Shown here piece after piece: positions 23,971-35,668 of a DNA stretch of 64,000 bases (positions are counted from its first letter, which is position 1; every line of letters starts with the position of its first letter). The translations under genes were made by a program, and so were the position numbers. The stretch covers positions 82,718 through 146,717 of the forward strand of contig JAIUCV010001214.1 of NCBI GenBank assembly GCA_026724425.1, read 5' to 3'. The notes under the pieces are model-generated. The model worked only from the letters and a program-made list of their open reading frames with translations, did not search any database and was not told where the DNA came from. This DNA is from Erythrophleum ivorense. Lineage: Eukaryota > Streptophyta > Magnoliopsida > Fabales > Fabaceae.

Positions 23971-25632
23971 AGGTATGTTAACCTTAACCTTCTTGAAAGT
24001 CTCAAAAATTTCTTTTTCAATTTCTACTTCAGTTTGCCTCTTTCCTAAGGTAGGTCTATGTGAGAAAGGAAAAATTTTCTTTCGTTCCTCTTCTTTCTTA
24101 GGCTTATCTGGTGCGACGTGTATTTTTTATGACCCCAGCTTATCCATTGTAATAGTATCTGAGGATCTTTGAACTTCCTTTCCACTCCTAAGAGTGATGG
24201 CACTAACATTGCTACTATTCCTTTGAATGACAATTGTCTGTGATGGTAATTAGCTTGAACCCTGAGATTTCACCTCATTGAGAGAGGTAGCAAACTGGTC
24301 TAACTGAGTATCAACCCTTCTTTCTAAATTTTGCATGCTCATCTAAAACTGCTGTTATTGTTACTGCAATTGTTGTATGAGTTTTGCATTACTCTCTATA
24401 AGCTGCCTCATTATGTCCTCCATATTATTTCCTTTCTTTGGTTCCTCTTGTATAGGAACTAACTGCATAGGTTAGGAGGACTGTACACTAGGTCCTGTAA
24501 CATCATATCTATTATGTTGTTGCCCTCCCCCATATCTCAAGTTGGGGTGATCCCTCCATCCTGGATTGTATGTATTAGAATAGGGATCATACTTTTGTTA
24601 CCCTTGTTGCATTGGCCTAACGAGAAACATCCCAGCATAAGTCTTTACCCTGTCCTCTAACATCGAGCACTGATCAATAGCATGTGTGGCCAAACAACAT
24701 ATGTCACATAGGGGTCCCACCAAGGTAGTAGAGGTAGGTGGTTGCCTAGGTGTATAACACTGTAGATATGAATGCATCTGAGTAGGATAGGACTGTGGTG
24801 CATAAGTTTGAGATGGAGTAGAGGATGATTGTGGCTATTGTTGAGCTAAAGCAATCTGACAAACCATAAAGGTTAACTCTTCCAACTGACTCCCAATCCG
24901 AGTATCATAGTGTAGAGTACCCAACTCATTTACTCCTCTTGCCACCTGCATTGATCTAGAACCAAATTGCTGAGCGGTCTGAGCCATCTTATCAATCAAC
25001 TCTCAAGCCCTTATAGGTGTCAGATCACCTAAGGCTCCACTGGAAGCAGCATCAATCATGTTTCTATCCATGTTCAACATCCCCTCATAGAAGTACTGAA
25101 TAAGTAACTGGTGAGAAATTTGATGGTGAGGATAACTAGCTAGCAATCTCTTGAATCTTTCCCAGTACTCATACAAACTTTCTCCACCATTCTGTCTGAT
25201 CCTACATATCTCCTTCCTTATTGATGCAGTGCGAGAAGCAAGAAAGAATTTTTCTAAGAAAAGCCTCTTTAGTTGATCCTAAGAAGTAATAGCACTAGGG
25301 GATAGATAGTACAACTAGTCCTTGGCTGTACCATCCAAGGAAAAAGGAAATTCTCTGAGCTTAATTTGTTCTTCTAAGATTCCCTGTGGCTTCATTGTAG
25401 AGTAAACAATATGGAATTCCTTTAGATGCTTGTGAGGGTCATCTCCTGCAAGTCCATGAAATTTATGATGTAAGTGAATCAAACCAGATTTAAGCTCAAA
25501 ATTTGCATCTAATTCTGGATATTGTATACAAAGATTTTGATAGCGTACATTAGGAGCTATCAATTCTCTAATGGTTCTTGCATACATGTTACCATTCAAA
25601 TTTGCAATTACATTCAAGTTAGCCTAAACATG
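23971..25632 (-). pseudogene. E1 gag (main part)
   Basis: Gag would form the virus-like particle and bind element RNA. Visible in sense order are LCIQYPELDANFELKSGLIH, FHGLAGDDPHKHLKEFH, SIRKEICRIRQ, LYEYWERFK and HQLLIQYFYEGM, then a zinc knuckle CDICCLATHAIDQC (24667-24708) that fits CX2CX4HX4C exactly. All of it, and the protease after it, is in one frame over about 2.2 kb, so no net indel has occurred. It is closed by many stops, including TAG at 25624-25626, 25315-25317 and 25279-25281. The last two sit at positions where relatives have Trp. The N-terminus lies beyond the LARD insertion at 39536-39751. Confidence 0.93.
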
Positions 25633-27964
25633 TGTAACATCCGATCCCTCCATAAACATGAGAAACACAATGTTTGGTTTCTCCGTAAATGTCAGAAATG
25701 GGCCAGATATAAAAGGAAGTGCTCAAAATAGAAGGAATTGGGGCCAACTAAAATTATGATAAAATTTTAAATATTAGAAAATAAGGATTTGAGGTTTGAG
25801 ATACCCAAAAACCAGAGCCAGAAGAGCTCAGAAAATTTGCCGAAGAAAGTAGGGGTATTTTTGTAATTGTTGGAAAATTTTGAAAACTCACAGGAGAGCT
25901 TTTTAAATGGAAAATTTGAGCTTTCTGGGGTTCTCAGAGGCCCTGAAAACCATGGGAACCCCTAAACAGTCGAAACCCCTTCGGTGAGCGATTTCGGCAA
26001 AGGTTGACCAAAACTTTGACCGAACAGTTTGGAATAGTTTCAGATCCTTTTTGAGTGATTTCAAAGGCAACTCTTATGATTAAGAGCCTAAGGAATATGA
26101 TGGAAAAGATGGATTTTAAAAAGGAGTTAATATTAGCCTAAATGAAAAAGCTAAGAAAAGGGACTAAAATACAAAAGTAAAAAGTTACATAAAGTGACTT
26201 TTGGCTTCTTCTTATCCACGTTCCAGCAGCTCCTCTGAGTAAAATGCTTTGTTTCTGTCCAGAAAACAGAGAGAGAGAGTGGCGCACAAGAGCAAGCTCA
26301 AGGGAAGAAGAAAAGCCAAGAGAAAGGTATGAATTCATGAAAACTTTTGCTCTTCCCTTTAGAAAACTTCTTCCCCTCCTTTCCTCCTTTCTTCCTATGG
26401 ATTTAGTGAGGTGTTTGGTTCTGTTTTGAGCCCAGAACAAAGGGGTAAATTTTGAAATTCAAGGAGAGAGTTGAAGCAAGGAAGAGGGCTCTCGAGAAAA
26501 GCTAGGAAATCAAGGTAACTTGTTGTCTTCCATGCTTCTTCTTCCCTTCTCCTCCTTGTGATAATTTCATCCCATATAGAGCCCAATCAAAGGGAGATAA
26601 ATTCTGGTCCTACCAAGGGGGATTCATAGATTTTGGAGTGTGAGAAGCAAGTAGGTGCAAAGAAATCAAAGAAAGAAGCATGAAAACACAAGATAGAAAA
26701 GTGAGGGATTCATGGAGACATTGTGAAATCTGTTTTGATCCATGAATTCCCTAGCTTAGATGAGTGTTTTCTTGAGTTCCTAAGATCCCTAAGAGGTCCC
26801 CCATATGCCTCTTCCTCCATGAAAATGAATAAAACCCCATGGAAAGTCATGAACCTAAAAGTTAGAAAAGTGTAGAGCATATAAGGGGATTGTAAAAACT
26901 GATTTAATCTATGAGTTCTCTTGGCTATTTAAGTGTTTCCTTGACCTCCTACAACTCCTAACAACCTCCCTAAATGGTTCTCCCATCAAGGAAAAATCAA
27001 GAAGCCATGAAATCCTATTTATACTCTAAGTTTCGGCCAAGTAGGGATGGCATAGCTAGGGAGAGTTTTAAATTGTTTCAAGCCCATTTTTGAGTCACAT
27101 ATGATGAATGAATGTAAGGGGAAACCTTGGGAAAAATTTAGGAAGCTTAGAGAATGAGTTGGTGCTTTAGGTTCCATATTGTGACCTAAGGAAGTAACAT
27201 GATGTTAGGCCCTTTTTTTTTAATGATGTGATGACTCCAAGAGGTTTAAAAGGAGTCAAGAATCATATTTGAGAATAAAGAATGAGGCCTAGAAATCATT
27301 TGAGGGGTGTTGCTTCATTAGGTGCCAATATGGACCATAATGGAGGTTGTAGAGTAATCTAGGATTTAAGCAAGTTGCATGGCCCTAGACATTGTTTCAT
27401 GAACTTAATTGGCTCTCATAATTTGTGTCTAGGCCAAGAGACACTATTTCCACCAACTTGTGGGTGTGTGGCTAAAAGGGGAGGCTTGAAAGCTAAGGAA
27501 AAAGTGTGTGAAATTATGCAAGGTAGCTCTTTCCACCTTCTCTCATGCATGGATGTGTGTTTAGCTTGTTTTAGAATGTGTGTATGTGTATTTTCAAGCT
27601 AAGAAAAGTATGCTAGCATGCCTTTAGATGCCATGATGCTTGATGCTATGTTATGTTTTCAAATGATTACATGATGTTTGTGTGAGTTTGCTTGAGTGTG
27701 GAAAGGCCAAGAACTCTTCCCTCTGGTGAGGATGTGTTGGGAATTTAAGTAGAGGCAAACAGCGGAAACGTTTAAAAAAATTTTATTCCAATTCCCACCA
27801 AGGATCCGTCAAAGTCGCTTAAACTGAATAGGTTCAGAGAATTACCTTTTCTGTCATTTGAGTTTGTTATTTTCTTCTGTTTGGATCACAGGAACTGACC
27901 GCAAATCAGCTCCCTCTACTGGTATCCACACGAACGAAGTTTAGCAACTCAAACAGTGCGCTAG

Positions 27965-28080
27965 CAGCCTGTCCGTACAATTCTGTACAGTGTCCGTACG
28001 ACGTTTCGTACACTCCCCGTACAATGTCCGTACGACGTTCGTACACTTCCGTATAGTATCCATACGGTGTCACTCGCTAA
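27965..28080. repeat. Cluster of GTAC-bearing short repeats in the copia LTR
   Basis: Repeated phrases such as tgtccgtacgacgt, tcgtacac and ccgtacaat occur about eight times in 115 bp. Each contains the palindrome GTAC; two near-complete copies of gtccgtacgacgttcgtacac are seen. They lie near the 3' end of the LTR in its own sense. Confidence 0.65.
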
Positions 28081-28275
28081 GGATTTTTGGAGTGTCTGTA
28101 CAGTCCGTACGATTCTCTCTCTCTAAGGATTTTGGAGGCAACTCTATTCGTAGCTTCTGATATGGAAACCCCTATTTATAGAGTTTCAGATATATTTAAT
28201 TAATCAAAATTAATTAAATATATCTATTAGTTTAAATTCATATCTATCTTATAGTTTAAATTTAAACTAACAATA

Positions 28276-28490
28276 TCTAGAGCTTAATTTAAATTATCTG
28301 ATTAGTTTAAATTTAAATCTATCTGATAGAATCAAATTTAAATTATCTGATTAGTTTAAATTTAAATCTATCTGATAGAATTAAATTTAAATTATCTGAT
28401 TAGTTTAAATTTGAATCTATTTGATATAATTAAATTTAAATTATCTGATTAGTTTAAATTTAAATCTATCTAATAGAATCGAATTTAACT
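28276..28490. repeat. 49-bp tandem repeat in the copia LTR
   Basis: The phrase attatctgattag recurs at 28293, 28342, 28391 and 28440, exactly 49 bp apart. Each unit is made of AT-only words (tttaaatttaaatctatc). About four units, differing by a few substitutions. Confidence 0.9.
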
Positions 28491-31209
28491 TAATTCATAT
28501 ACATATATATATAATATCAAATATAATATACATATATATATAATATATTTCACATTTAATTATTTATATATATTTATATAAATAATTTCTCCATCCTAGA
28601 TATTCATTGAATTTAGACACATTTCTGATTCAATGAATGTGGACATTTTAGCCCGAGTTGGTCCGTTCTTATATGCGACCCTGCAGGCCCATATGATGTT
28701 GGCAGTGGGTCAACTGCACTGTTTGACTCACAAATCACAAGCGGCCTCTAGCAAGACATTGTAACTACCCAAATCATATGGAATCGGTGATCCGATGTAA
28801 CCTATCTTATAACCCTATCATATCCCTTTTGTCACATGATATCTAGATCGAGTATGAGGCATGGAAATGTCATCCTCAACTTGCTCGATCATAACTTTCT
28901 CGATCTTCTAGCAAACTGATATAAGATGGAACCCTTTCCATCTGAGTATGGCCATGCATTTCTCAATCACACTCATCGAGGGGCCCAGAGATATCTCTCT
29001 ATTAATTAAAGGGACAAATTCCATCTTGACCACTCATCTTCCTCTGCATGGATTCCATTATACCTGATCACAGTCTTTATAATCACCCGGTCAAAGGTGA
29101 CATTAGACTATGCCAAAGTACAGTGTCCTTCATGTAGGAATCTATGGTGATCTCAGGTCCAAGGGATCAATGACATGGTTATATATGAGATAAACTTATG
29201 ACTTAATCCATGTAATTTATCTCATGATGGGTCTATCCAACGTCCTGTTCTCTAACACACGCCTATGATTTTGATTCATATCATCATACATGATTAACAC
29301 TTAATTAATCAAAATCATACTAATCTTAATTCATCGTTGTTCCCACAAGGATGATTGATTAGGGATATTTTGGATAATTCAAAAAAATGATTTATCCATG
29401 GATATTATTATATATAAACATGCAAATAATATAATAATGTAATAAAAAGAAAACTCTTATTTCGTAATAAAAACAATGTTCGCAATACAATGATTGGCCT
29501 AGGGCACAATCTCCAACAGGATGAGTCAAGAACCCTTGAGCTTGGTTGAGACAAAGTGAAGAGTCTCCCAAAAGCAAAGTGGGCTCCCAAGATTATGGTT
29601 GAGTCCAAAGTGCTTAAAGAATGGGTGAGGCAAGTCCAAAATCCATGAGGAGAAGTGTGAGGCCAATCCAAACACTTAGTGAGCTCTTGAATGTCTTGCA
29701 TGATTGATTCACATGCCAAAGTTGCTTTAAAATGCCTATGATTTCTATTTTCTCCATGCATGCATATATGAAACTTGCTTGCACATATTATGTGTGATGG
29801 AATGAGAGATGAGCTATTAGGATTCTTTGAATCTCATCCCCTCCTCTCCAATGATCTAACATGCTAGGTGAACCAAGTGGATATGTTAACGGGAGCCAAC
29901 AACATTGAAGAAGAGAGATTGACATTCATATGTCTAGCTTTTTACCTTTTTTGAGCCATAATGATGTATATGATTATTGTAAATGGCACATGACCCTTGA
30001 GACACATGTAAATATGATAGTATGTGATGTATACATGTATGGATATGATGTATGAACTTTAGAAATGAATTTGGGCATGTAATGCCAAGTTATGCAAATT
30101 GGAAGTTTGATGCAAATGTGTATAAATGTGGGTTGAATGGCCAAAATGAGATGCATGAGGTTTGGGACTATTTGGGCAGCTCACACAAGTCTAAAATATG
30201 CTTTTAAACTTGCCCAAAAGGTGCTAAGACCAAGGGGAATCCATTTGGCAATTTTGGTACCCAATATGGAGCCAAAATTGACCATAATGGAACCCTATGC
30301 CATTTTTTGGCCAAATGAGTTAGTCTTGCCCTGAAACTTGGCATGCAATTAGGTCTCATTAAGAGCTTTTTAGGAAGCTAAAGATCATAATTTTAGGAGA
30401 CCTAGAGAATATTTGATGAATTTTCAAAGTTGGGATTTTTCATAGATTCTGGTATGGGTACTGTTCATATTGGCAGTTTTAAATTTTGTGTCACCTGATG
30501 GCCAAATGGTGTCCAATGCATATGAAATTTTACATGAATAAAGTAGAGGTCATAAGCTTTCTGTGGCCACCAAGATCACCTCATTTGGAGGCTTGAGCAG
30601 TGAGTTATGCATGTTTGAAGTTAACTGTCAGCATCAGTAGCGCCCCATGAGTCCGGTTACTGTTCCATAGGGTCAGCTGACTAAACGTATTTTTTTCATT
30701 CTAGAATTATTTTTACCATAAATTTAAGATTTGTATCTTTTCTGAATGACCAAATTTGTATGATTTTGATTTTTATATAATTAGTTATGAATTTTAGAAG
30801 TTTGTATCAGTAATTTGAAACAGCAGCCCAGGCAACAACGACCTCTGGACCTTTTTGGATGTCAAACGTCCTCTGTGATAAATTTTATACTCTAGAAGTA
30901 TTTTTAGTGTGAAGTAGACATCCTAAGGTTTCCAGAATGACCAATATGTTTTTGATTTTTCTAGATTTAGTTATGATTTTCCAAAGTTTGTGACTGAAAA
31001 GGAGAAATCCTGGCCGAAAATGCAAACACGGATTTCATATGCTGCTTTGCTTTCCACGAGTTGTAGGCCAAATTTGATGATGAAAATGAGTTATATTCAT
31101 GTGTTTAAGTATGAGAAAGTGATAGATGCTTTCATATGGCCTACGGGACTCCAAAAGAAAAATTATACCTATAGAGAAATACATTTTTATTCATAACTCC
31201 CTATGCCAC

Positions 31210-34200
31210 GACATTTTAATTATAATGAGTAAGTTGTAGGATGGTCCTGGAATGGTTAGTAAACACCAAGAAAGAGTGGCCTCTAGAGCGGCTTGAACAG
31301 AGCTAAGTTTGAGCAGAGCTGAGGGATCCGACGGCTAGAGCTTGATGAAATGTGATAGCTCATCGGGATCATTGGCAAGCCCTAGATATAAATGATGAGA
31401 AATAATCTCGTTGATAGGAAGAGGCTTGCTACAAAGAGTATGTGAGGCCTAATCTTCCCTGATAGTCATACTCAGACCATTTCGAGATAGCCTGCTTACT
31501 ACAATAGTGATGCAGTGCGGTATGAAATGAGACTACAGCTGCACAGGATCAGTTTAGAGGGGAATAAGAAAAGAGTCACCCCTTAGCCACAATACCCAAT
31601 TGTCTAGATGAATTCCAAAGTCCAAAAGGCTAATTCCTTCAAGCTAGAGGTTGAGTTATAAGCTACACCCTAGAGCCCCAACAGCCCAGAGGTGATGATA
31701 GTTAGCTATGTATGAGTGAAGTAAGAGATAGAATCCTCTAGCTTGATGATGCACTAGATATAGAGGCAATGAGGCTCGGGTTAGTAGCTAAAGATGAAAA
31801 TTCAATCCCTGAAGAAAAAATAAGCCAATTAAAGGCCATTAGCCACAACCAATTATTCCAGATAGCAGCAAGGCAATCCAGAGAACTTGGACGTAGCCAA
31901 TACTCAGATAGGAAAATTAGAATGAACCCGAGGCTAATTAGCCATAATGAATGATGTGCTAGCCACAGCGAATGGCACCATAAATGCCTTGTTGGTCATA
32001 TTCAAGTCAACTTGAGAAAGGAGTTGATAAGGGGTCAAACAACCCACAGCGAGCAGGAACCCCTAGTATAAGTAGGGAAAAGGAGTAATGAATAGTCACA
32101 GAAGGTTAGTAAGAAATCCATAGGCCTAGCAATGAGATTGAGTAAAGAGCTCAACACAGAGAAAGTTAGACACAGGGATGATAAGGTTGTTGAGACTCGC
32201 CTATGAGACGTTGACTCTAATCTAGAGTGCTACCCAGTGAGACACTGAATGATAGAATGCTAGTGTAGCCTTGAGATAATGTGAGATAAGGCTACCAACA
32301 GAGAAGCACATAGTGAGTGACCTAGAAAGGTGTACCTCATAGATAACACCTAGAAGTAAATATGAGTAGCTAGTAACAGAGACTCAGAAAAAGAATGAGG
32401 ATAGTTAGTAAGCTACAGGTCCGATGAGATGGCTAGCCCAGGCTGAGTGTAAACAAAAGCCTAAGGGAGATGACCAATAGCATTGTTCCAGGTGAGATAT
32501 GTAAATAAAAGGTTCAATGAAAGTTCTTCCTGGATTGAGAAAGAAAAGAGGAGACACCCTGAGTTGGGGAAAACCAACCAGTAGTGGTTAGTAATTTCCT
32601 CAGATAGACTCCCCTGAGTCATAAAGGGAAGCGAGGAAGAGCTAAGAAACTAACTACAGAAAAGATGCCCCCGCTTTAGTAATGATTAAATGAGTAAACT
32701 AAGTCCAGTAAGGTAAGCAAATAAGGGTCCAATAGCCAGTGAGATGAGCTCTCTAAATATGAGAATAATTTAGGGTTAAGGCACGTGAAAGATTAGAGCA
32801 CCTAGTAGAGCATAAGTTCTCAGTAAGGTAGAAGACAGACATTGGAAGTACGTGTCCTGGATTAGGTCAGTAGGACCCTGAAATTAATATATTGTGCTCC
32901 TAGGGATGAGGCTAAAGAGACTAAACAGAGAGAAAGCCCAGCTCTGATCTGAATGTAGAAATGAGTTGAGACAACAGCTAATGCCTTCGTACTCTCAGAA
33001 AAGCTCGAGGGAGCTAGAGACCGCCTCAGAAGGTGAGCCTCGTGTTACATAGAGAAAGAGTGTAAGCCGAGAGCGCCATAGAATAAAATTCCTAGGGCTT
33101 AAATGAAATAGGATTCTTTTTACTGAGGGATGGTCTAGTTAGAAGCAAAGTAAGAGTATGAGCGAAAAATAGACCCCCTTGATATTACAGAGAGTGAATA
33201 AATGGAGGAACCCTAGAAAAATGCAAGTGCTCTCGAGCATAGAAAAACCTAAACTGGCAACAGAAACAGCCAGTAGTAAAACATCCTTTTACCTAAGTAA
33301 GAGGATAAGAAAGGTAGAAAGAAAGAAAATATGACAGTGTTCAAGTCGAGGACATCTTAGATTGAGAATAGATATTCAGTTAATATGCTTGAGTACTTCA
33401 GAAAGCACACTTGTTCTTAGCATAAATGCCCTTCTAGCATGATATTGCTCGAAGTAAAAACAGTCAGGCAATGTAAAGTGATCTCGAGATGTAGTAGAGG
33501 AAGAATCCTACTTTTTCGAAGCACTCTACGAGAATAGGGCTGATAGAAAAGGTAAAAGAGAGAGGTACTTTAAATTATTGGGAAACTTGTACTATACAGG
33601 TACTAGTGGCCTTGAGCTTAGTCATGAGGCGCTTGTATATTAGTGTTTAATGTTATAGTTTGCTTGCAACAATAGTTACATGATAGTAGGCCTGATCAAC
33701 CTAACAGTAATGTGACTTAAGTGCATAGCAAACGATGACATCACTCACCAAAGTATCCCAATAATTGAAGAGTATCCTAGTTAGTTAAAGAATGAGATGA
33801 GTCAGAAAAGAAAGGTAAAGGGATTCCAGTGATATCAGAATAGTAAGAAAAACATGAAAAAGGGAATCCCCAATAGAAAATGTTCAGATTCAGTATGCAT
33901 AACCCGAGTCCCTTATAGTATATGTAAATGAAATGAATAGGGACTAGTGTATAATCTCTCTCCTGCTAGAGATGTTCACCGCATTCAGTGTGTGAGATGC
34001 CCTAGTGCCAAGGCACTTAAAAGTAAAACATGGGCATAGTTAGAACTGTAGGATATGAGAAGAGGGCTAAAACGAGTGTAAGTAAGTCAATAGAGTAAGA
34101 AAAGAAAGCCTAAGTAAAAAGGGGCTAAAGTGGGAATCTGAGGATCCTATGAGGAGCGATGAATGAAAATTAAAATGCTCCCTAGTATCAGTATAACGAG

Positions 34201-35668
34201 ATCCTAGAAAATTAGATGATACAGAACCCACTTTACATGAAGAGCATGATGGACCTCTGAGTTTAACCTCAGCTATTATGAGCGATGGTAACTAGACTTA
34301 GTGAGCATATATTTTACTATCAGATACAGTGATCTTAGGCTTTGACGTCTCCCAGAGATGGATCGCAGTAGATCCTATCAGATACAGATGGGTGCAGTAG
34401 ACCCTAGCAAGGCTCTGAGAGGTCGTAGTAGACCCAGGGGTCATAATAGATCCCACAGAGTTATAGAGAGCCCTAGCCACATCATGATAGATCTCTGGTA
34501 GAGATGACAGCCTGAGATAGTTTTACAGAGCAGTTAGTCTCAGAGACCAGTACAATTTCAGCTAACTTTTGTCTCAGAGGCTACAAACCTCCTAAGTCTG
34601 GTAGACCGTTGCCACAGAGAATAAAGGTTTTACTCAGATAGTTAGATCACTGACTAGCTCTCTTTAAAGATGAGCATAGAGTATGGGATAAGGAAAGCAA
34701 GAAATTAGCTTTCCAGAGTTAGAGCCAGATGAACCATTACCTAGCAGACAGTAACCTTAACCAAGGGATAGAGAGATCCCCGCATGCTAGTTTAAGTATT
34801 CAGAAAGGGGTCAGGTACAGTTTGTACATGAGGTAAGTGGTACAGTACATCTCCAGTGAGCAAAACTGTGAGAATAGCTAGTATCCCACCAGAACTCAGC
34901 AGTAGTCAGTAGTAGTAGCTCTTAGATGCTAGTATAAGATATATATTAGGCCAATTAATATTGGAAGAAGAGACTATAAAATGCCACTAGAAGTGAGCAA
35001 AGAAAGTGAGAAAAAGTCCTGGCCTACAAAGACAGATATAGTAATAAACAGAGAAACTGAGATCATTAAAAGCAGAAACTCCTCAAAGGAGCTGTAATCC
35101 TAGTAAGTTGTTGCAATATGAGGCCTATGCTAGAAAGAAATGTAGATTGTAATCATGGGATGAGCTAGTAAGAAAGAATGCAGAGATGAACAGTGGACAA
35201 TATACTTCAAAACAGTAGACAGATAAAAACCTCTGATAGCTCTAATGATTAGAAAAGATAATAGGATATTATGAAAAGCCATTTAGAGAGGATACGGGAG
35301 ACGTGATATAAAATAAGTTACCTCCCGAGATGTGTAAACAAGGCCACTGAAAGAAACGTTAATCTTGCGAACAAGTTAACATTAACCCGATATGATTAGT
35401 AAGCTCTCCTAGGATAGGCCTTTAGAGTCAGAAATTTCTTCCTTTTAGGAGAAATAAATAGCTAGTATTTTATAGCAATAAAACTCTTATTAAGAACTAG
35501 CAATGAAAAATCCCCTAGCTACGAGAAAATTCGAAAGAATGAAATCGCTAAGAAAGCGTATAGAGCCAGGAAGAAGAGAAAGAAAGGAACAGTTAGACAG
35601 AAACAAAAGAGTAAGAGATAATATACCCTTAAATTTTGAGGATAAAATTTATTTAAGGGGAGGAGAAA
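31210..35668 (+). other. LARD interior, non-coding
   Basis: About 4.46 kb without any recognisable Gag or Pol domain in six frames. The plus strand looks purine-rich and is dense in TAG and TGA triplets, so frames close quickly (longest about 60 codons). No primer-binding site follows the left LTR. A weakly repeated phrase of the kind gtagtagaccc/gtagatcc appears about four times at 34365-34460, and atcagatacag twice nearby. Function, if any, would be packaging and priming by proteins of another element. Confidence 0.8.
35655..35668 (+). promoter_or_regulatory. LARD polypurine tract
   Basis: aaggggaggagaaa lies directly before TGTAACATCC of the right LTR. It is a textbook plus-strand primer tract and fixes the orientation of the element. 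Confidence 0.9.

Larger units (their letters stand above)
27735..29518 (-). mobile_element. Ty1/copia (Angela/Tork-like) solo LTR
   Basis: 1784 bp starting TGTTGGGAATT and ending CTCCAACA, with an exact target duplication GGATG (27730-27734 and 29519-29523). Read on the minus strand it begins TGTTGGAGATTGTGCCCTAG, resembling the TGTTGG...TGCCCTAG start of Angela/Tork copia LTRs, and contains a similar block of catgag, gacctgagatcacc and ggacactg words. No interior, so a solo LTR. The family name rests on remembered similarity. Confidence 0.88.
25633..31209 (+). repeat. LARD 5' LTR, interrupted and 3'-truncated
   Basis: Begins TGTAACATCCGATCC and matches 35669-39453 until ctatgccac (31209), where similarity stops. 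The last 77 bp present in the right LTR (39454-39530), and any primer-binding site, are missing. A copia LTR is inserted at 27735-29518. Paired short frames at 26244-26429 and 36281-36466 are alike only because the LTRs are copies. Confidence 0.9.

Noticed and set aside
23401..25632. Fungal repeat-induced point mutation as the cause of C-to-T decay
   Set aside because: The element lineages are plant ones, and ordinary plant cytosine methylation explains the pattern.
26138..26440. Matching frames at 26138-26440 and 36253-36498 that look conserved
   Set aside because: They are the same place in the two LTRs of one element, so similarity reflects LTR duplication, not selection on protein.
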